Origin: Otis tarda | Taxonomy: Eukaryota > Chordata > Aves > Otidiformes > Otididae | DNA: 64,000 bases | Reading direction: 5' to 3' | NCBI GenBank assembly: GCA_026413225.1 | Contig: CM048572.1 | Span: 1,860,001 to 1,924,000, forward strand | Shown here: one piece after another, positions 51,500 to 63,822 of the stretch | Numbering within the stretch: the first letter of the stretch is position 1 | Layout of the letters: each line of letters starts with the position of its first letter | Made by a program: the position numbers and the translations under genes | The notes under the pieces: model-generated | The model's database searches: none | Told to the model about the DNA's origin: nothing | What the model saw: only the letters and a program-made list of their open reading frames with translations

Positions 51500-53260
51500 C
51501 CATCCTACCCCGGCTCCCTGCCCTTCTCTAAAGTGAAGACCGCAGCCTTTTCAGTCTTTCCTCGTACGGCAGCTGCTGCGTCCCTCGGTCACGTTAGTTA
51601 TCTTTTTCTGCACCCTTTCTAACTTCACTGTGTCCTTCTTGAGATGCAGAGACCAGACCTGCACGCAGCCCCCAAGATATGGCTACACCAAGGTGTTACA
51701 GAGGGTCACAATGATGCCCTCTGCTTTCCTACTATCGCCCTTGCTGACAGTGGCCAACACTCATTGCAGTTTTAGCTGCCATTGCACACTGAGCTGGTGA
51801 TTTCAGAGAACTGCTGACAATGATTCTGAGCTCCTTCCTGAGCTGTTCCAGGTTCAGCGTCATACAGGCCTGATATAAATAATTTTTTCCTTATGGATAC
51901 ACCACATTTTCCTACACTGAAGTTCACCTGCCAGATATAGAATCATAGAATCACAGGATTGTTTGGGTTGGAAGGGACCTTCAAAGCCCATCCAGTCCAA
52001 CCCCCCTGCCAGGAGCAGGGACATCTCCAACCAGATCAGGTTGCTCAGAGCCCCGGCCAACCTGGCCTTGAATGTTTCCAGGGATGGGGCATCCACCGCC
52101 CCTCTGGGCAACCTGGGCCAGGGCTCCACCACCCTCAGGGTAAAAAAATTCTTCCTAATATCCAGTCTGAATCTGCCTCCCTCTATTTTAAAACCATCAC
52201 CCCTCATCCTGTCACAGCAGGCCCTGCTGAAGAGTCTCTCCCCATCTTTCCTGCAGCCCCCTTTAGGCACGGGGAGGCCGCTCTCAGGTCTCCCCGGAGC
52301 CTCCTCTGCTCCAGGCTGAACAGCCCCAGCTCTCTCAGCCTGGCCTCACAGCAGAGGTGTCCACTTGCTCAGTTCTGTGAGATCTTTCTGGATTTCCTCG
52401 CCTTCAGTGAGGGATTCAACCACCTGAGAGAACTGAGGATCCTCTCCAAAGCTGGGGATTTCACTGCACCCCTCCATGCCTGAGGTCATGGTTAAGATGA
52501 AAACCAGTCCCAGCACGAGTCTCTGTGGCCTCACTGCTGACTCTTGCCCATGCTGAAAAATGACCATTAAGCCCGGCCCTCTGCACCCCGTGCTTTCACC
52601 AGCTCTCAGTACATAACAAGACCTTTCCTCCATGCTCATAGTAACTTAGTTTCTTAAAAGGCTTTGGTGTAGAACCTTGTCAAAAGCTGTTTGAAAACCC
52701 AGAAGTACATAGTTGACTGGTTCCTTTATCCGTGTGCTCACTGGCTTCCTCACCAAACTCCAGCAGATCTGTGAGGCAGGGCTTGCCTTTACAGTGGCCC
52801 TGTTGACCTTTTTCCAAGAGGCTGTGCTTCTCCATGCCGTCAGTAATCTTGTTCTTCACAGCACGCTCTGCCATGTCCCAGGGTGGAGATCAGCTCCAGT
52901 TGTACGTGGGCTGCAAGATTACATCCAGAGTCTTCTCTGTAGATGGGATCATACTGGAAACCTCCAGGTCCTCAGCAAAGCAGTCTTTGCAGTGACCTTG
53001 GTACACAGGAGTGAAACCTCAGTGTCACCAGCATCAGCAATGGATGCAAAAAAATTCATTGAGGTTCTCTGCTATGGTCTTGCCATCACTGAATGCCCCT
53101 TTTGACCCACAGGTCTCAAATGGGCCCACCAATTTCTTAACTGCCAGCACAGCAGTTTTGAACAACCTACAAGCCGTAGTCATCTTGGGTTTTCTGGGCT
53201 GCTCCTTTTCAGCCCTTTTTGACAATGCTGCATTTTTACCTAGTTCCCTTTCTTGAAATG
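51500..53260 (-). repeat. Old CR1-type LINE, antisense, interrupted
   Basis: Read on the plus strand it follows the reverse complement of an ancient sauropsid CR1. A CTTTTCAGTCTTTCCTCGTA block lies near 51547, CTTGAGATGCAGAGACCAGA near 51639, a GAAGTTCACCTGCC block near 51920, then after the insertion CTCAGTTCTGTGAGATCTTT (52369), ACCTTGTCAAAAGCTGTTTG (52674), GATCTGTGAGGCAGGGCTTG (52765) and GATGCAAAAAAATTCATTGA (53043). The order is conserved across the 420-bp insertion at 51939-52360, so one element was split. Divergence is high and no ORF survives. Ends are approximate. Confidence 0.72.
51939..52360 (-). repeat. Younger CR1 LINE 3' end nested in old CR1
   Basis: Begins AGAATCATAGAATCACAGG followed by TTGGGTTGGAAGGGACCTTC, the CR1 3' end reversed. 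It ends near CTGGCCTCACAGCAGAGGTG, where the host element resumes at TCCACTTGCTCAGTTCTGTG. It is very similar to the sense copies at 45.2 and 59.8 kb and far less diverged than the element around it. No target-site duplication is obvious, as is usual for CR1. Confidence 0.93.
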
Positions 53261-54539
53261 GAATATCCACGTGCTGCATTGATGTAGATTGCTCTGTTCC
53301 CACTACAGAGTTAAAACTGTCGTGAGCGTTATTACAAATGGGCTCTTCTACCTCTGCAGCCGGGTCTTATGCATCATTCCAGACCACATCCTGAATAGCA
53401 TCTTTTCTTGTGGGTCAAACCACAAGAAGGCTTCTGCCTTCATCATCTCATAGTGCGGAAGCCTCACCTTATCAAACTCTGGCAGCGAAAACAGAAGTAC
53501 CCGATGTAAACTGGTTATGTAGAGTCTATATAAACAATATGGAGAGCAGTGTCTGGTGGTGTTTTGACCATCCTGAGACATGTATCTAAGAACAATGGCC
53601 TGGAAACATCTGTCCATCTCCATTGACTGCAGTGGGGGGATGAGATAACTGAGACCACTCATTTTTGAGTGGCTAAAAGCATGTGTCAGCTGGATTGGAC
53701 TCCGTGGCTGGAGGAACACCTTATTTCCCTGTGGGCCAGGGTCAGCGTGTTGCTTAAAATGCAGATTCGATTCTCTGGCTCAGCTCCTCCCTCTGCTGTT
53801 CTGGGGCAGGGATTTGGGCCTGTGATGTGGTCTCTTCCTACAGATCGCTGTATAGCTGAAACCTCTTGAGTTCTGGAAGAGAATTATTGCGTTGAATAGG
53901 GTCTTCTATCTGATTCTCTGCTGTCCCAGTAAGCACGTGATGTTCTGGACTAAAACAAACAGTCTTTCTTTCTTTGTGGAATTTTTTAAAGAGCGGTCAG
54001 AAGCACTTCCACAGGATAAAATCGGGAAGTCTGCTACTGGGAGTACTGCAGCCCGGTACTCTACCTGGTATAGCAGATATTTAGATTACTCTCTCCACAG
54101 ATGGGAAAGCCCGATTTGAAGGATGACAATACTTACTGAGTAAAGCCAAAGATCCCAAAGATCCAGAGGGGATCCAGGAGTGTCTTGGGATGATACAGGA
54201 AAAAGGGTAAGAGTGTTCTTACCCAGTGGCAGGTTTTACATTTCAACAGGCTTGTCTGCAAGGAACAGAGGCTTCAGAACCTCCAGGGTTATATGTTGCA
54301 TGTGCTTCTTTATGTTCAATTTGCCATAGGAGACTGTTTCCCACCGTGGCTGGCCTCCATGATACCCTCTGGCAATGGGTTATGCAGTTTAATTTATGTT
54401 TTGTGTGAAGAAGTGATCCGTTGTATTTACATTGGACCCACTGCCAAGTAATTCTATTGATGCCCCTGAATTCCCATCTACTGGGCACAGTAGATCACTG
54501 TCTCCTATTTACTTTCTTGACTGCATCCATGATTTTGTC

Positions 54540-55700
54540 TTCCTTCATTATAATCCTTCATGTGAATCATCTCTTCTCCAGCTGAAGTATCCTCGACTGT
54601 TCAGTCATTTCTTGTGCAGGAGAACTCCCAGACCTTTAATCATAACGTCTTGTCTTTCGTCAGAAGAATTGACCAGAACTGCATGAAGTGGTCAAGAGAT
54701 CCCCTCCCACTACACTTCAGCACTGTGCTGTAATAGTGACTTCTGTCTTTTCCTCTGTTCCCATTCTGGCAGGTCCTCGTCTGCTGTTTGCCTTTTTGTC
54801 TAGTGCTAAACACCAAAGTGGTCATTGTTTTGAACTGTCCATGGGAACCCTGACCTGTTTCCTAAGTGTTAATATCTGAGAACTCATCAATGTGCAGAGA
54901 TTGTCAGGGGTTTTGCAGCAGTTTGAATTTATTGATATTTATTTTTTGTCTTATCATTTTGTCACTTACTCAGCCCATACCATAAGATCCTCTTGCAACT
55001 TCTTAATCAGGAGTTTTCTTTTGCCCACCCACGATAATTGTGTCAGGAGCTCTGACGTGGCCTGTTTCTACCATTTTTCAGGACTTTTCTGAATACGTTG
55101 AACAGCAACGATCCCAGCACAAAACTTGTGGGATTCCAGTGGGTAAATTAAAACTATTGCTAGCATTTGTATCCCATCTTTAATTGGCTGTTACTCCTTG
55201 GGAAGACCTTCCTTTGTGCTCCATGATCACTTAATTTTTCTGAGTCCTCACTGACTGACCATGTCAAAATCTCTTTGAAAACTGAAGTATCCAACGTCAA
55301 GTAGATCATACGCATCTGTGTGCCTCCTGCCTCCTTCAAAGAACTGCAAGAGGCTTTTGAGGCATGGCTTCCTTCCATGAAAATATGCTGAGTCATCAGT
55401 ATTATGATCACAGTTATTTATACATCTAATAATTTTACTCTCTGTTTGCTTTGACCAGTTTGTTCAGGATGGAAATAAGACTGGCTGGTCTGTAGTTTCC
55501 AGGAGCTCTTTAAAAGGGTCACATTTACTACTTTCAATTCCTCTGCTACTCTATTCAATATTAAATGAAAGGTTATTCACTGGTTAATAATTGGAAAATT
55601 GCTGACTTCCAGTTTTTGAAGGCTGTTTACTTTAATGTTTTCCTTTAATGTGCCTTTTAAGTATGGTGACTTTTTGGATGTTTTAAAATGTCTTTATTTT
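54540..55700 (-). repeat. Second old CR1-type LINE, antisense
   Basis: Read on the plus strand it repeats the block order of the element at 51.5-53.3 kb. TCTCCAGCTGAAGTATCCTC (near 54578) and CCTTTAATCATAACGTC (near 54632) come first, then ATAAGATCCTCTTGCAACTT (54981), GAATACGTTGAACAGCAACG (55091), GAGGCATGGCTTCCTTCC (55359) and GACTGGCTGGTCTGTAGTTT (55479). Because it covers the same element segment again, it is an independent insertion or a duplicated part, not a continuation. The right end could extend to about 55950. Heavily diverged. Confidence 0.62.
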
Positions 55701-58700
55701 GATAGGTACATTTTCGCTGGGACTCTAATACAGGATCTTTGAACAATCTTCACGCTGCCTCAAGCATTGAACCTTTCTGGTTACTATTTTAAATGCCTTT
55801 TTAATAGCATTCTTCACTTTCTCTTTTAAGTGAAATATTCCCATTATGGATTATTTCAGTCCTGAAATAATATTTGATATGGGTATGTCATGGTTATTTT
55901 TTTGCCCAGTGGCAAAAAGAAACTTTCTGAACTCGCAATATTGTTTCTCCAAAAAGCAGTTATTTATAGTGCCTAAAATGTAGTTTATGCAGCTCTTCTA
56001 GTAATGGCCCCCATTCCACGTGGCTATAACTGAATCTCCCTTCATTGCTCTGCTTTCTGCCTCCTCAGCCGCTCAGCGCTTCCTTAGCGTAGCATATTTA
56101 CCACCAGCATTCTGCTCACAAAGTTCACAGTATAGCCCTAATACTATTTTTCCTGTTTGGGAATGGAATTTTAATCCAACAGGAATATATTTTATTTTTT
56201 GATATATCATTTACTTTATTTGACTTTTTTTTTTTAGACGTGTTGTGCCGCTGCCTCAGCAACATATCCTCAGTTTGTCCTTTCTGCATGATTTCTGCCC
56301 TTGCAGTTATACCGTTCCTTGATTTTCTTCTACCCAGTAAGTTTCTCAGATGCCTCTTGTGTCAGTCATCATTTCAGCGCAGGTATTTCACAACAGCTCT
56401 CTGTTTCTTTAGCTCATTTATGTATGCATGCACACATTTGTATCTGATCTGGTTGTTCACGCTGCGCACTTTTCTGAACACAGTTTTATTTGTTCGGATG
56501 TTCTTCATCGATTCCAATTTCTAACCGAAGTGTCATTGATTTCATCCTGTCCTTATATCAGAATACTCTCACCCTCAGCTTTTATACCTGAGGTAAAGCA
56601 GGCAATCTCAAACTGTATGGCCTACACATCACAGCTTTGCTCCAAATTCCAGTTTAAAGCCTCCAGTACAATCTTCTGCATTGTACTGTGCAGCTGCCAA
56701 GTTTAATGTAAGTTAAGATGGAATCCAGCTTTATTTGTAGAGTCACTATGTTCCTGCAGTTTGCCATTTCCTTATGATTCTACCATCCTTCCCCAACGTA
56801 ATCTCCATAACCATGTCTTGAAATGCTCTCTTACTTCTCTGTCCCATTCTAAGCATGGAAGAGGGAGCATTTTATAAGGCTACCAATAAAATCCTGATCT
56901 TTTTTTAGATTCCTACTTAGGTGCTTTTATTTTACCCCCGAGCTCATCCTATCTCTTTTTCTGTTAATGGGACTGCACAGACATTGGACCAGTGGCTTCT
57001 TCGTAGTGCTCCATAACTCAGATCCAAATATCTCTGCTGTCCTTCATCCCAGCGAGCAACTCGCTCTTCATTCTTTGCTGTCATCCTGCCTGAGCATTGA
57101 ATCATGGAGGATTACGTCTCTGTGCTGTCTGTCTCCTGTGGACACCGACAGTTTAGTACCTCCCATAGAGCTCGGCTTGTGCAGCCTGGGGACGGGCACC
57201 ACGCTGACCGTCAGTTGTCTCTTTTCCAGACTCAACATCTCCTGTTCCTCTGAGGACTCAAGTCAAATGAAAGGATTACGCATGTCTTGTAGGCCACAAT
57301 GTAGCTCATGCACCCCCAGGATGTTTTCTTTTTTTCCCCAGCCCTCTGACACTACAGACACCTTTTTTCCTTACGACATACGCCAGCCCTCAGCGCTGCT
57401 GCCTGCTCATTCTGCAGCCTCTATTTGTGCACCTGCCTGGAATGTATTTTCTTTGAATATTTTCCTGTTAAACTGCATCAGTTTTTTTCAGAACCTTTTT
57501 CAAACTCTGCTCCGAGCAGTCCCTCTCCGTTGGGTATGATTTGTGAGTTTGATGAGTGTACACTCCCATTATTTAGGCTGCTTAAGAAGATACTGGGTAG
57601 CACCGGAGCCAAGACGCTATGTCCCTCTAGAGTTTCAACACATCCGTCTGTGCTGACAGCGAACCCAGATGTCTCGTCTCTCTGCATCCTCTCTTGCAGA
57701 GAAGTATTTTCCTGCCCTATCCTTGACCTTCAATGTCTTTTAATGCTTCAGCTGTAAGAAGAGACTCTTTTCTCCTCAAATGCATGCTCACATCGTGCCT
57801 GAAATCCATTTTTAGTCTCTAGTTACATCTCTAGCCATCAGATTGTCCCTTCTATGAGCCCTGTGTGCAGCAGTACATGCATGCAGCTGGAGTAGTACAC
57901 ATCCTGACATTTTCAGATGGAACCCCGTATGCTCATGCTACTGTTCTCTATGCTGACATTTTTTGATAGTTTTGTAAAAGCCCTTCTTATTTTCCAAAAT
58001 ACTCATTCCAAGCTGAACTCATTCTGAGATATGGCTGCCTACTGGTATGAATCAGGCACGTTTTTGGAGAGTCTTCTGAATATGGGATCCAGGCTCACTG
58101 CTCTTAAACAACTGTAGGCAAAGTAGTTTAGACCCCTCAGCTCTTATGTGTTTATTGATTAAATATTTATCTGTGTTTTCCATCTTTAACATTATATTTC
58201 CTCTAAATGAAGACAGGGAGAAAACAAGGTCAACTGAGATATCTAGGAAAAGCAATAACCTAAAATCCTAAATATAATTACATATCTAGTTATTTAGTAT
58301 TATACTGGGTACTAGAAGAAAATGTATGTTTCTTTGAGCACTTACAACAGAGTGAAAGATATGAAGACATTTACTAATGCAGCAGATGAGGGGAGCCTAA
58401 GGGCAAATAGGGCTGGAGCTGAACAGGATCTTGAACAGGAAAACCAGATCCAGCATTTGCCAGGTTAGAGAAAAGAGATGGTATTGTCAGCCCGGAAGGG
58501 AGTTACGTGGCAGTTTGAGTTGCCTTAGAGGAGATTAAATTTCTCAGCCCAAAATGGAAGATGGTCAAAGTACGGGTATGTGTCCTGCCACCGGCACAGA
58601 GAGGAAGGAGCTCACTGTTTGCTATACTGTAGTGAAACAAAAGATTTGGGGTTGAAGCCAACACAACAACTGAAACTGAGAAATGAGAGGAGACAGTTGA

Positions 58701-58750
58701 GAGGATTACAAAATCTCTGCACCTGGTTTCAGTACAGAGGAGGAAAAAGC

Positions 58751-58790
58751 TAAGTGCATAAGTGTTTGGCAAAGTGCATAAGTGTTTGGC
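58751..58790. repeat. 20-bp tandem duplication, two copies
   Basis: The 20-base unit AAGTGCATAAGTGTTTGGCA is present twice in direct tandem with only an edge difference (TAAGTGC then AAAGTGC at the left borders). It is a small recent duplication in FAM83C intron 3, possibly polymorphic. Confidence 0.85.
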
Positions 58791-59804
58791 AGTGGCCAGG
58801 TAAAGCTGGAGGAGACTTGGAATTTCTTGAAAAGAAAGACGCTCATACTCTCAGGTATCCATGTCCCAAGCAAGAGGAGTGAGTTCCAGATCTATCTCGA
58901 TGAACAGTCACCTCAGGAAAGAAACCATAATTAAGCAGAAAGTGAGTGCAGAGGGGATGGCAAGCACAGTGTACCAGCGAGGAAAGCCCAGGCTGGTAGC
59001 CGTAGAGTGAGCACTGCCAGGAGATACGTTCTGTAAACCCTGCAGAGCACACCAGAGCAAGGAGGAGGGAGTCCCCGGGGGTATAAATACAAAGTGAATC
59101 TGGAAGAAAGACACGAGGCATGCTGCTGTAAGGATGAATAAGAGAGAACTGAGATGGGATGCCCAAGTGCATACATTGCACTGTTTTTAATCAAAATGAA
59201 GATGAAAAATGAGGGGTGGAAATGATTTCGAGTGCATTGGAAGCAAGCTTAAAGAGCTTACTACAATAATGTCAGATGATTGTCATCAAAGAAAATGTCA
59301 CTTGAAATTAAAGGTCTAGCAATGAGTGTTACGTAGTATCTACGCTTAGCAGTGAGCAAAAATGATGCATCAAAGCTTGTAAGAAAAGAAAAGAATGCCT
59401 TTGACAGCCAAAGTGACAGAAAAGCAATAAACATGAGTAAGAGAAACTACTGAAAGAAACAAAAATCCTTCTGCTGTAAATTGGTGTCTCGTCAGCTGGA
59501 AACAGCTGCGGCAGAGGAGCTGAGTGTGAGAAACTGCAAAGCACCTGCGCAGCTCTGCTGTAGGATGGCCAAGCCGAGCCCAGAGAACCAACCCTGCTGT
59601 GGAAAATGCTGCTGAGACTGAGACCGCCGGCGGTTCCGCAGGGTGCCCTTGCCACTCCTCGACCCACGCCAGGGCAGCCGGGCAGGGGATGCAGACCAGG
59701 CAGGTGTGTCCCACCTCCCAGGTGGTGCTGGAACTCCATCTCCTGGCCAAAGGCTGAGCTGCACAGGTTCCTGGAGGGTTCCTGCTCCAGGAGAGTCTGA
59801 ACGC

Positions 59805-60324
59805 TCCCTGCAGCGCTGCCTCCAGCTCTGGAGCCCCCAGCATCAGAAGGACGTGGAGCTGTTGGAGAGGGTCCAGAAGAGGCCACACAGATGATGAGAG
59901 GGCTGGAACAGCTCTGCTGTGAGGCCAGGCTGAGAGAACTGGGGCTGTTCAGCCTGGAGCAGAGGAGACTCCGGGGAGACCTGAGAGCGGCCTCCCAGTG
60001 CCTAAAGGGGGCTGCAGGAAAGATGGGGAGAGACTCTTCAGCAGGGCCTGGTGTGACAGGATGAGGGGTGATGGTTTAAAATAGAAGGAGGTAGATTCAG
60101 ACTGGACATAAGGAAAAAATTTTTTACCCTGAGGGTGGTGGAGCACTGTCCCAGGTTGCCCAGAGAGGTGGTGGATGCCCCATCCCTGGAAACATTCCAG
60201 GCCAGGTTGGCCGGGGCTCTGAGCAACCTGATCTGGTTGGAGATGTCCCTGCTCCTGGCAGGGAGGTTGGACTGGGTGGGCTTTAATGGTCCCTTCCCAC
60301 CCAAACCCTTCTGTGATTCTTTGA
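59805..60324 (+). repeat. CR1 LINE 3' region, sense, about 520 bp
   Basis: This is the longest young CR1 copy. It begins near CAGCGCTGCCTCCAGCTCTG, continues AGAAGGACGTGGAGCTGTTG and GAGAACTGGGGCTGTTCAGC, and ends with CCTTCTGTGATTCTTTG. The 5' part includes the last codons of the CR1 reverse-transcriptase ORF region and then the 3' UTR. It is truncated and inactive. It lies inverted to the copy at 51939-52360 in the same intron. Confidence 0.94.
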
Positions 60325-62888
60325 AAGCAAGGCAAGGAAGGGATCCTATCCTACAGCGATCCTTTCCCACACTTCTGTCATTTGTACCCCGGGGTGATTC
60401 GGAGCTGGATATGGGAGCTCTGTGTGCAGCAGTTTGTTATGGAAAAAATAATGGCAGGAAAATCCTACCACTTCTAGAACCTCACATGAACTTTTAGCAT
60501 CCACAGTGACCTGCAGCAAGGAGCAACGTCCACAGCTTGCCTGTGTGTTGTGAGCAACCTCCCGCTCTTCTGATAACCAAGGCCCTTCGAAGTGAGAGAG
60601 AACACATCCTGGTTCGCAGTTGAGCCGTTTCATCCTTGCGTTCCCTTGGCACTCTTGGGTTAGCGTTACCTGGTCCTGCCAATTTGTTGCTATCTGCTTC
60701 GTTGCTGTGTTTTCTAATATCTTCTACAGGGATTTCAGCATGAGGCTGATCCTCCCTTACGTCCTGTGTAACGGTGAGCTCGGGGCAGAGATCATCCCAA
60801 GCTGCTGTACAATAAACACAGATGCAGGGGAATTATCTGAGCACTCCTCTTACACATGGACCCCGTGCCATCCCCACAGAGAGCTGAATATTATTTCCTG
60901 GGCCTTTTGCAATGTGTGACCCAATCTTTTTGAAAGATGGGCTTTCTGGTCTTAATAGCTTCTCTTCTCTCATTCAGCCATCCCAGCTATTTTCTGTTTT
61001 TTTTTCCCTCATGTCTTTCTCTGAAGTTGTATGCATTTGCCTTGAGTATGGTATTTCGGAACACTCTTCATGCCACCCACAAAGGTTTTTCACTCCTGTC
61101 CTATTTCCTCATTTTTACTTAATTTACCTGTTTTGATACTAAGCAGGAGAGTGTGGATCTTTTCCTTTTACGTTGCTCTTTAAGGGGTGTGTACGTTGAG
61201 TTTAAGTTTACTGCTTCAGAACAACCTGGTGAACCATAACAACTGCACGGCGCTCAGGAACAAGCCAAGAGCTGCTTTTCCTGCTAAAAGTTCCCTGATA
61301 GCTGTCTTGTGAAACAAACATTGATGAGGTCTCAAAACGTAATGCCAGTATCTTATCCTGAAATGACACTTACTTGGGGAGAATTGGAGTCTCCCGTTAC
61401 AATTGCTCTCCTGTTGTTTCTGTGATTTCATCCTGCTCTTGTCAAAGTCGGTATCTCGCTTTAGCAGCTGATAATGCAGCCCTGAGCGGGTACTTCCATC
61501 TGTGAGGGCTCTGTTTGATTTAACACACTTGATCTGCTAATCGGGTTTCAATAAAAGCAGCAGCTGATGACTGGGATGAGCAGGAGCCTGGGCAGTCTGC
61601 TCTGTAAGAGGATCTTCCCTGTTTAATCTAGGAAAATGAACACTGGGAAGAGAAATGTGGTCACTATCTGTAGATGTGTGAGGGGAGAGCTAATCAAGTT
61701 ACAGTTTTGGCACAAACAACAGGTAGGGTTAAACAGTCAAGCAAAATATGCAGAGTGGCAATTAGCAAAAATTTTTCCCCAGTTGGGGCAAAACCTAATT
61801 TGTTTTAAGGTGGAACATAAAAAGCTCCCAGAAAAGATCCCAAGACGTCGTACTGCGAGAGCAGGGACTGGACTCGCTGAGCAAAGGACTCGTGAAGTTC
61901 TGCGCCCTGTGTCTCTTAACTGGGTGGCAAGGAAAAGATGGAAGGAGGCTGGGGAATCTCACAGCAATACTTGTGGAAAACATCATCAGCCTTCCTGTCC
62001 CAAGGTATTCCTGTGGGGCTCTGGAGACCTCTGCTCCCCCAGGCAGTGCCCAGGATCTCTGTTCCTCACCCTCTTGCCTGCCTGAGCGGCTCCTTCATGT
62101 CCATGACGTGTTGCAGACTTTAGGGACATGAGAACGTAGCTCCTGCCGAGGCAGGGGAAGAGGCTGGGAGACCAGGATGTGTCAGTACCCTCCCAAACTG
62201 TCTCCTTGCCCTCTGTGGGAGGTGTGGTTGCAGTGTACTGTGCTGGCCAAATGCTGATCTAGAAAGTCTGCTGCAAAAGTCTTTCTGCTGGGCAGAAAGA
62301 GCCCTTCAGTGCCCCGCGCTTCGTGTCTCGTTGTCCCGTAGCCACACCATCTCCAGACACTGGGAGCACTCCGTGGCACTGCCTGCTCGATACAAACCAC
62401 GCACATCCCAGTATCCCCCTGCACGGACTGACCAGCCTGCCCACAAATGCTGAGCTGGTAATCTCCAGGACACGGACAGGATGGGGAATGGGAAACAATG
62501 GTTCCTTGCTTATGGGCGGAGACCACTGGCAAGGGGAAGCTGCAGAAGAAAAGGCCTGAAACGTGCTGCTGGGAGGGACAGTTGCTGCAGGGAGCAGTTG
62601 CTGCTCTACGTCCTTCATAAGGCTAAGGAAAACCGGCTGATATTTCTTGTTCACTGTTTATATTTTCATATGGTTCATTACATAAGTAAGCTGAAATTAA
62701 ATTATCATTTTGTAATTATGTCATGAGTACATTCATCTCTACGAGTAATCTCAGACTTGCATACTTCAGAGAAAGTTTTAATGGCATAAACTGGGTAGCA
62801 ATCCATCGCTGGAATGTTAAAATCGATGCTAGGTATCTTGGCACTCTGTGAACTGAAGTTACATGTGTTTTTTTTTTCTTTTTCACAG

Positions 62889-63822
62889 TTTCACCTGGCT
62901 TTGCAGCCAAGTCCACACCAGCCTGGCGACTCATTTCCGAGGTCAAATTGTTGCAGAGTTTGACAAGGAATTCCAGTACTTGTATGCAGAGTCCAGAGCA
63001 GTGACCAGCTTCTGTGTGCCAGATCCTGGAACATGCCCCTCTTCTCAGAATACCTCAAAAGCTGCCAACTCCCTTTTGAAACCCCCACTGGTGAATGATG
63101 CTGAAACCTCGAGCCCCTCCAGCAGCCTTTCCAATGTAAGCATCAGAAGCATAAAAATGTCTCCCTTTCTGAAGAACTCTAGCTGCAATGTGCACCAGGA
63201 AAAGCAAGATTCAAGCTCTGATCCAGGGAATAGGAAGGGGAGGGAAGACACATCTCTGAAGCCCACTTGCCCTAAGCAGCAAGGAGAACCACCAGACTCA
63301 CTGAACAGTCCTCCAAATAAGCCCACCCCAGCCTTGTATCACAAACCAAATCTCCTGACAGCAAGGACATTCTTGCAGCTGGAGCCTTCCCCTGCCCTGA
63401 GCTCCAATAGACCCGGTTACCAAGGGGACGATAAGGCCAACAGCGGCCACGGCTCCCCACTGAGACAGGAGCAGTCCTTTCTGGAGGGCGCTGGTAGCAA
63501 TGGGACAGTCATGAAGCAGAAAGGGCCTGCTCCTCCCTCCAGGGAACAGACAGCAGAAAATGATAACACTTTTTATGGGATGGAAAAAAGACAGAGTCCC
63601 GGACAAGGAAAATTGGACCTGCTATCCCCCTACAGCCAGCTAAAACGAGACAGAAAGCCTGCAGTGCCTTGCTACGATAAACTCACTGGGGACACGCTGA
63701 TGGAAAGGAACAGCGCCTACGGGGCTGAGAAGAGAATGACGCTCGGGCACAGTAAGCTGGATCTGATCACCAAGTACAACAAGTTAAAATCCAAACATAT
63801 ACACAGCCGGTTCGAACTCTGA
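62889..63822 (+). CDS. FAM83C: FAM83C terminal coding exon 4 with stop codon
   Basis: The first base completes Ser283; then residues 284-593 and TGA at 63820-63822. It starts FTWLCSQVHTS, identical in pattern to human FTWLCSQAHTS, and finishes the DUF1669 domain with AEFDKEFQYLYAES. Phe307 and Phe311 form the F-x3-F motif needed for CK1 binding in FAM83 proteins. The remainder (about 320-593) is a Ser/Pro-rich, probably disordered tail. It ends with two related motifs: MEKRQSPGQGKLDLLSPY (from about residue 514) and AEKRMTLGHSKLDLITKYNK (from about 562). Human FAM83C carries several such EKR-LGHSKLDLI repeats and is longer (about 747 residues), so this protein has fewer. The C-terminus SRFEL parallels human SRFES, which fixes FAM83C as the paralogue. 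Confidence 0.97.

Larger units (their letters stand above)
50912..62888 (+). other. FAM83C: FAM83C intron 3 (12 kb), repeat-rich
   Basis: Donor GTAAGA at 50912, acceptor AG at 62887-62888 after a long T-rich tract. It contains an old antisense CR1 (about 51500-53260) split by a younger antisense CR1 (51939-52360), a second old antisense CR1 (about 54540-55700), a sense CR1 (59805-60324) and a 20-bp tandem duplication (58751-58790). Stretches 53300-54500, 55950-58700 and 60325-62880 are otherwise unassigned. Their T- or A-rich open frames show no domains. Confidence 0.75.

Noticed and set aside
56967-57757. Open frames of 190 and 110 codons in FAM83C intron 3
   Set aside because: Cys/Ser/Leu/Phe-rich translation of pyrimidine-rich DNA. 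No domain and no start context.
59070-59090. TATA-like GGTATAAATAC in FAM83C intron 3
   Set aside because: No initiator, CpG enrichment or downstream exon supports promoter use. AT-rich introns give such matches often.
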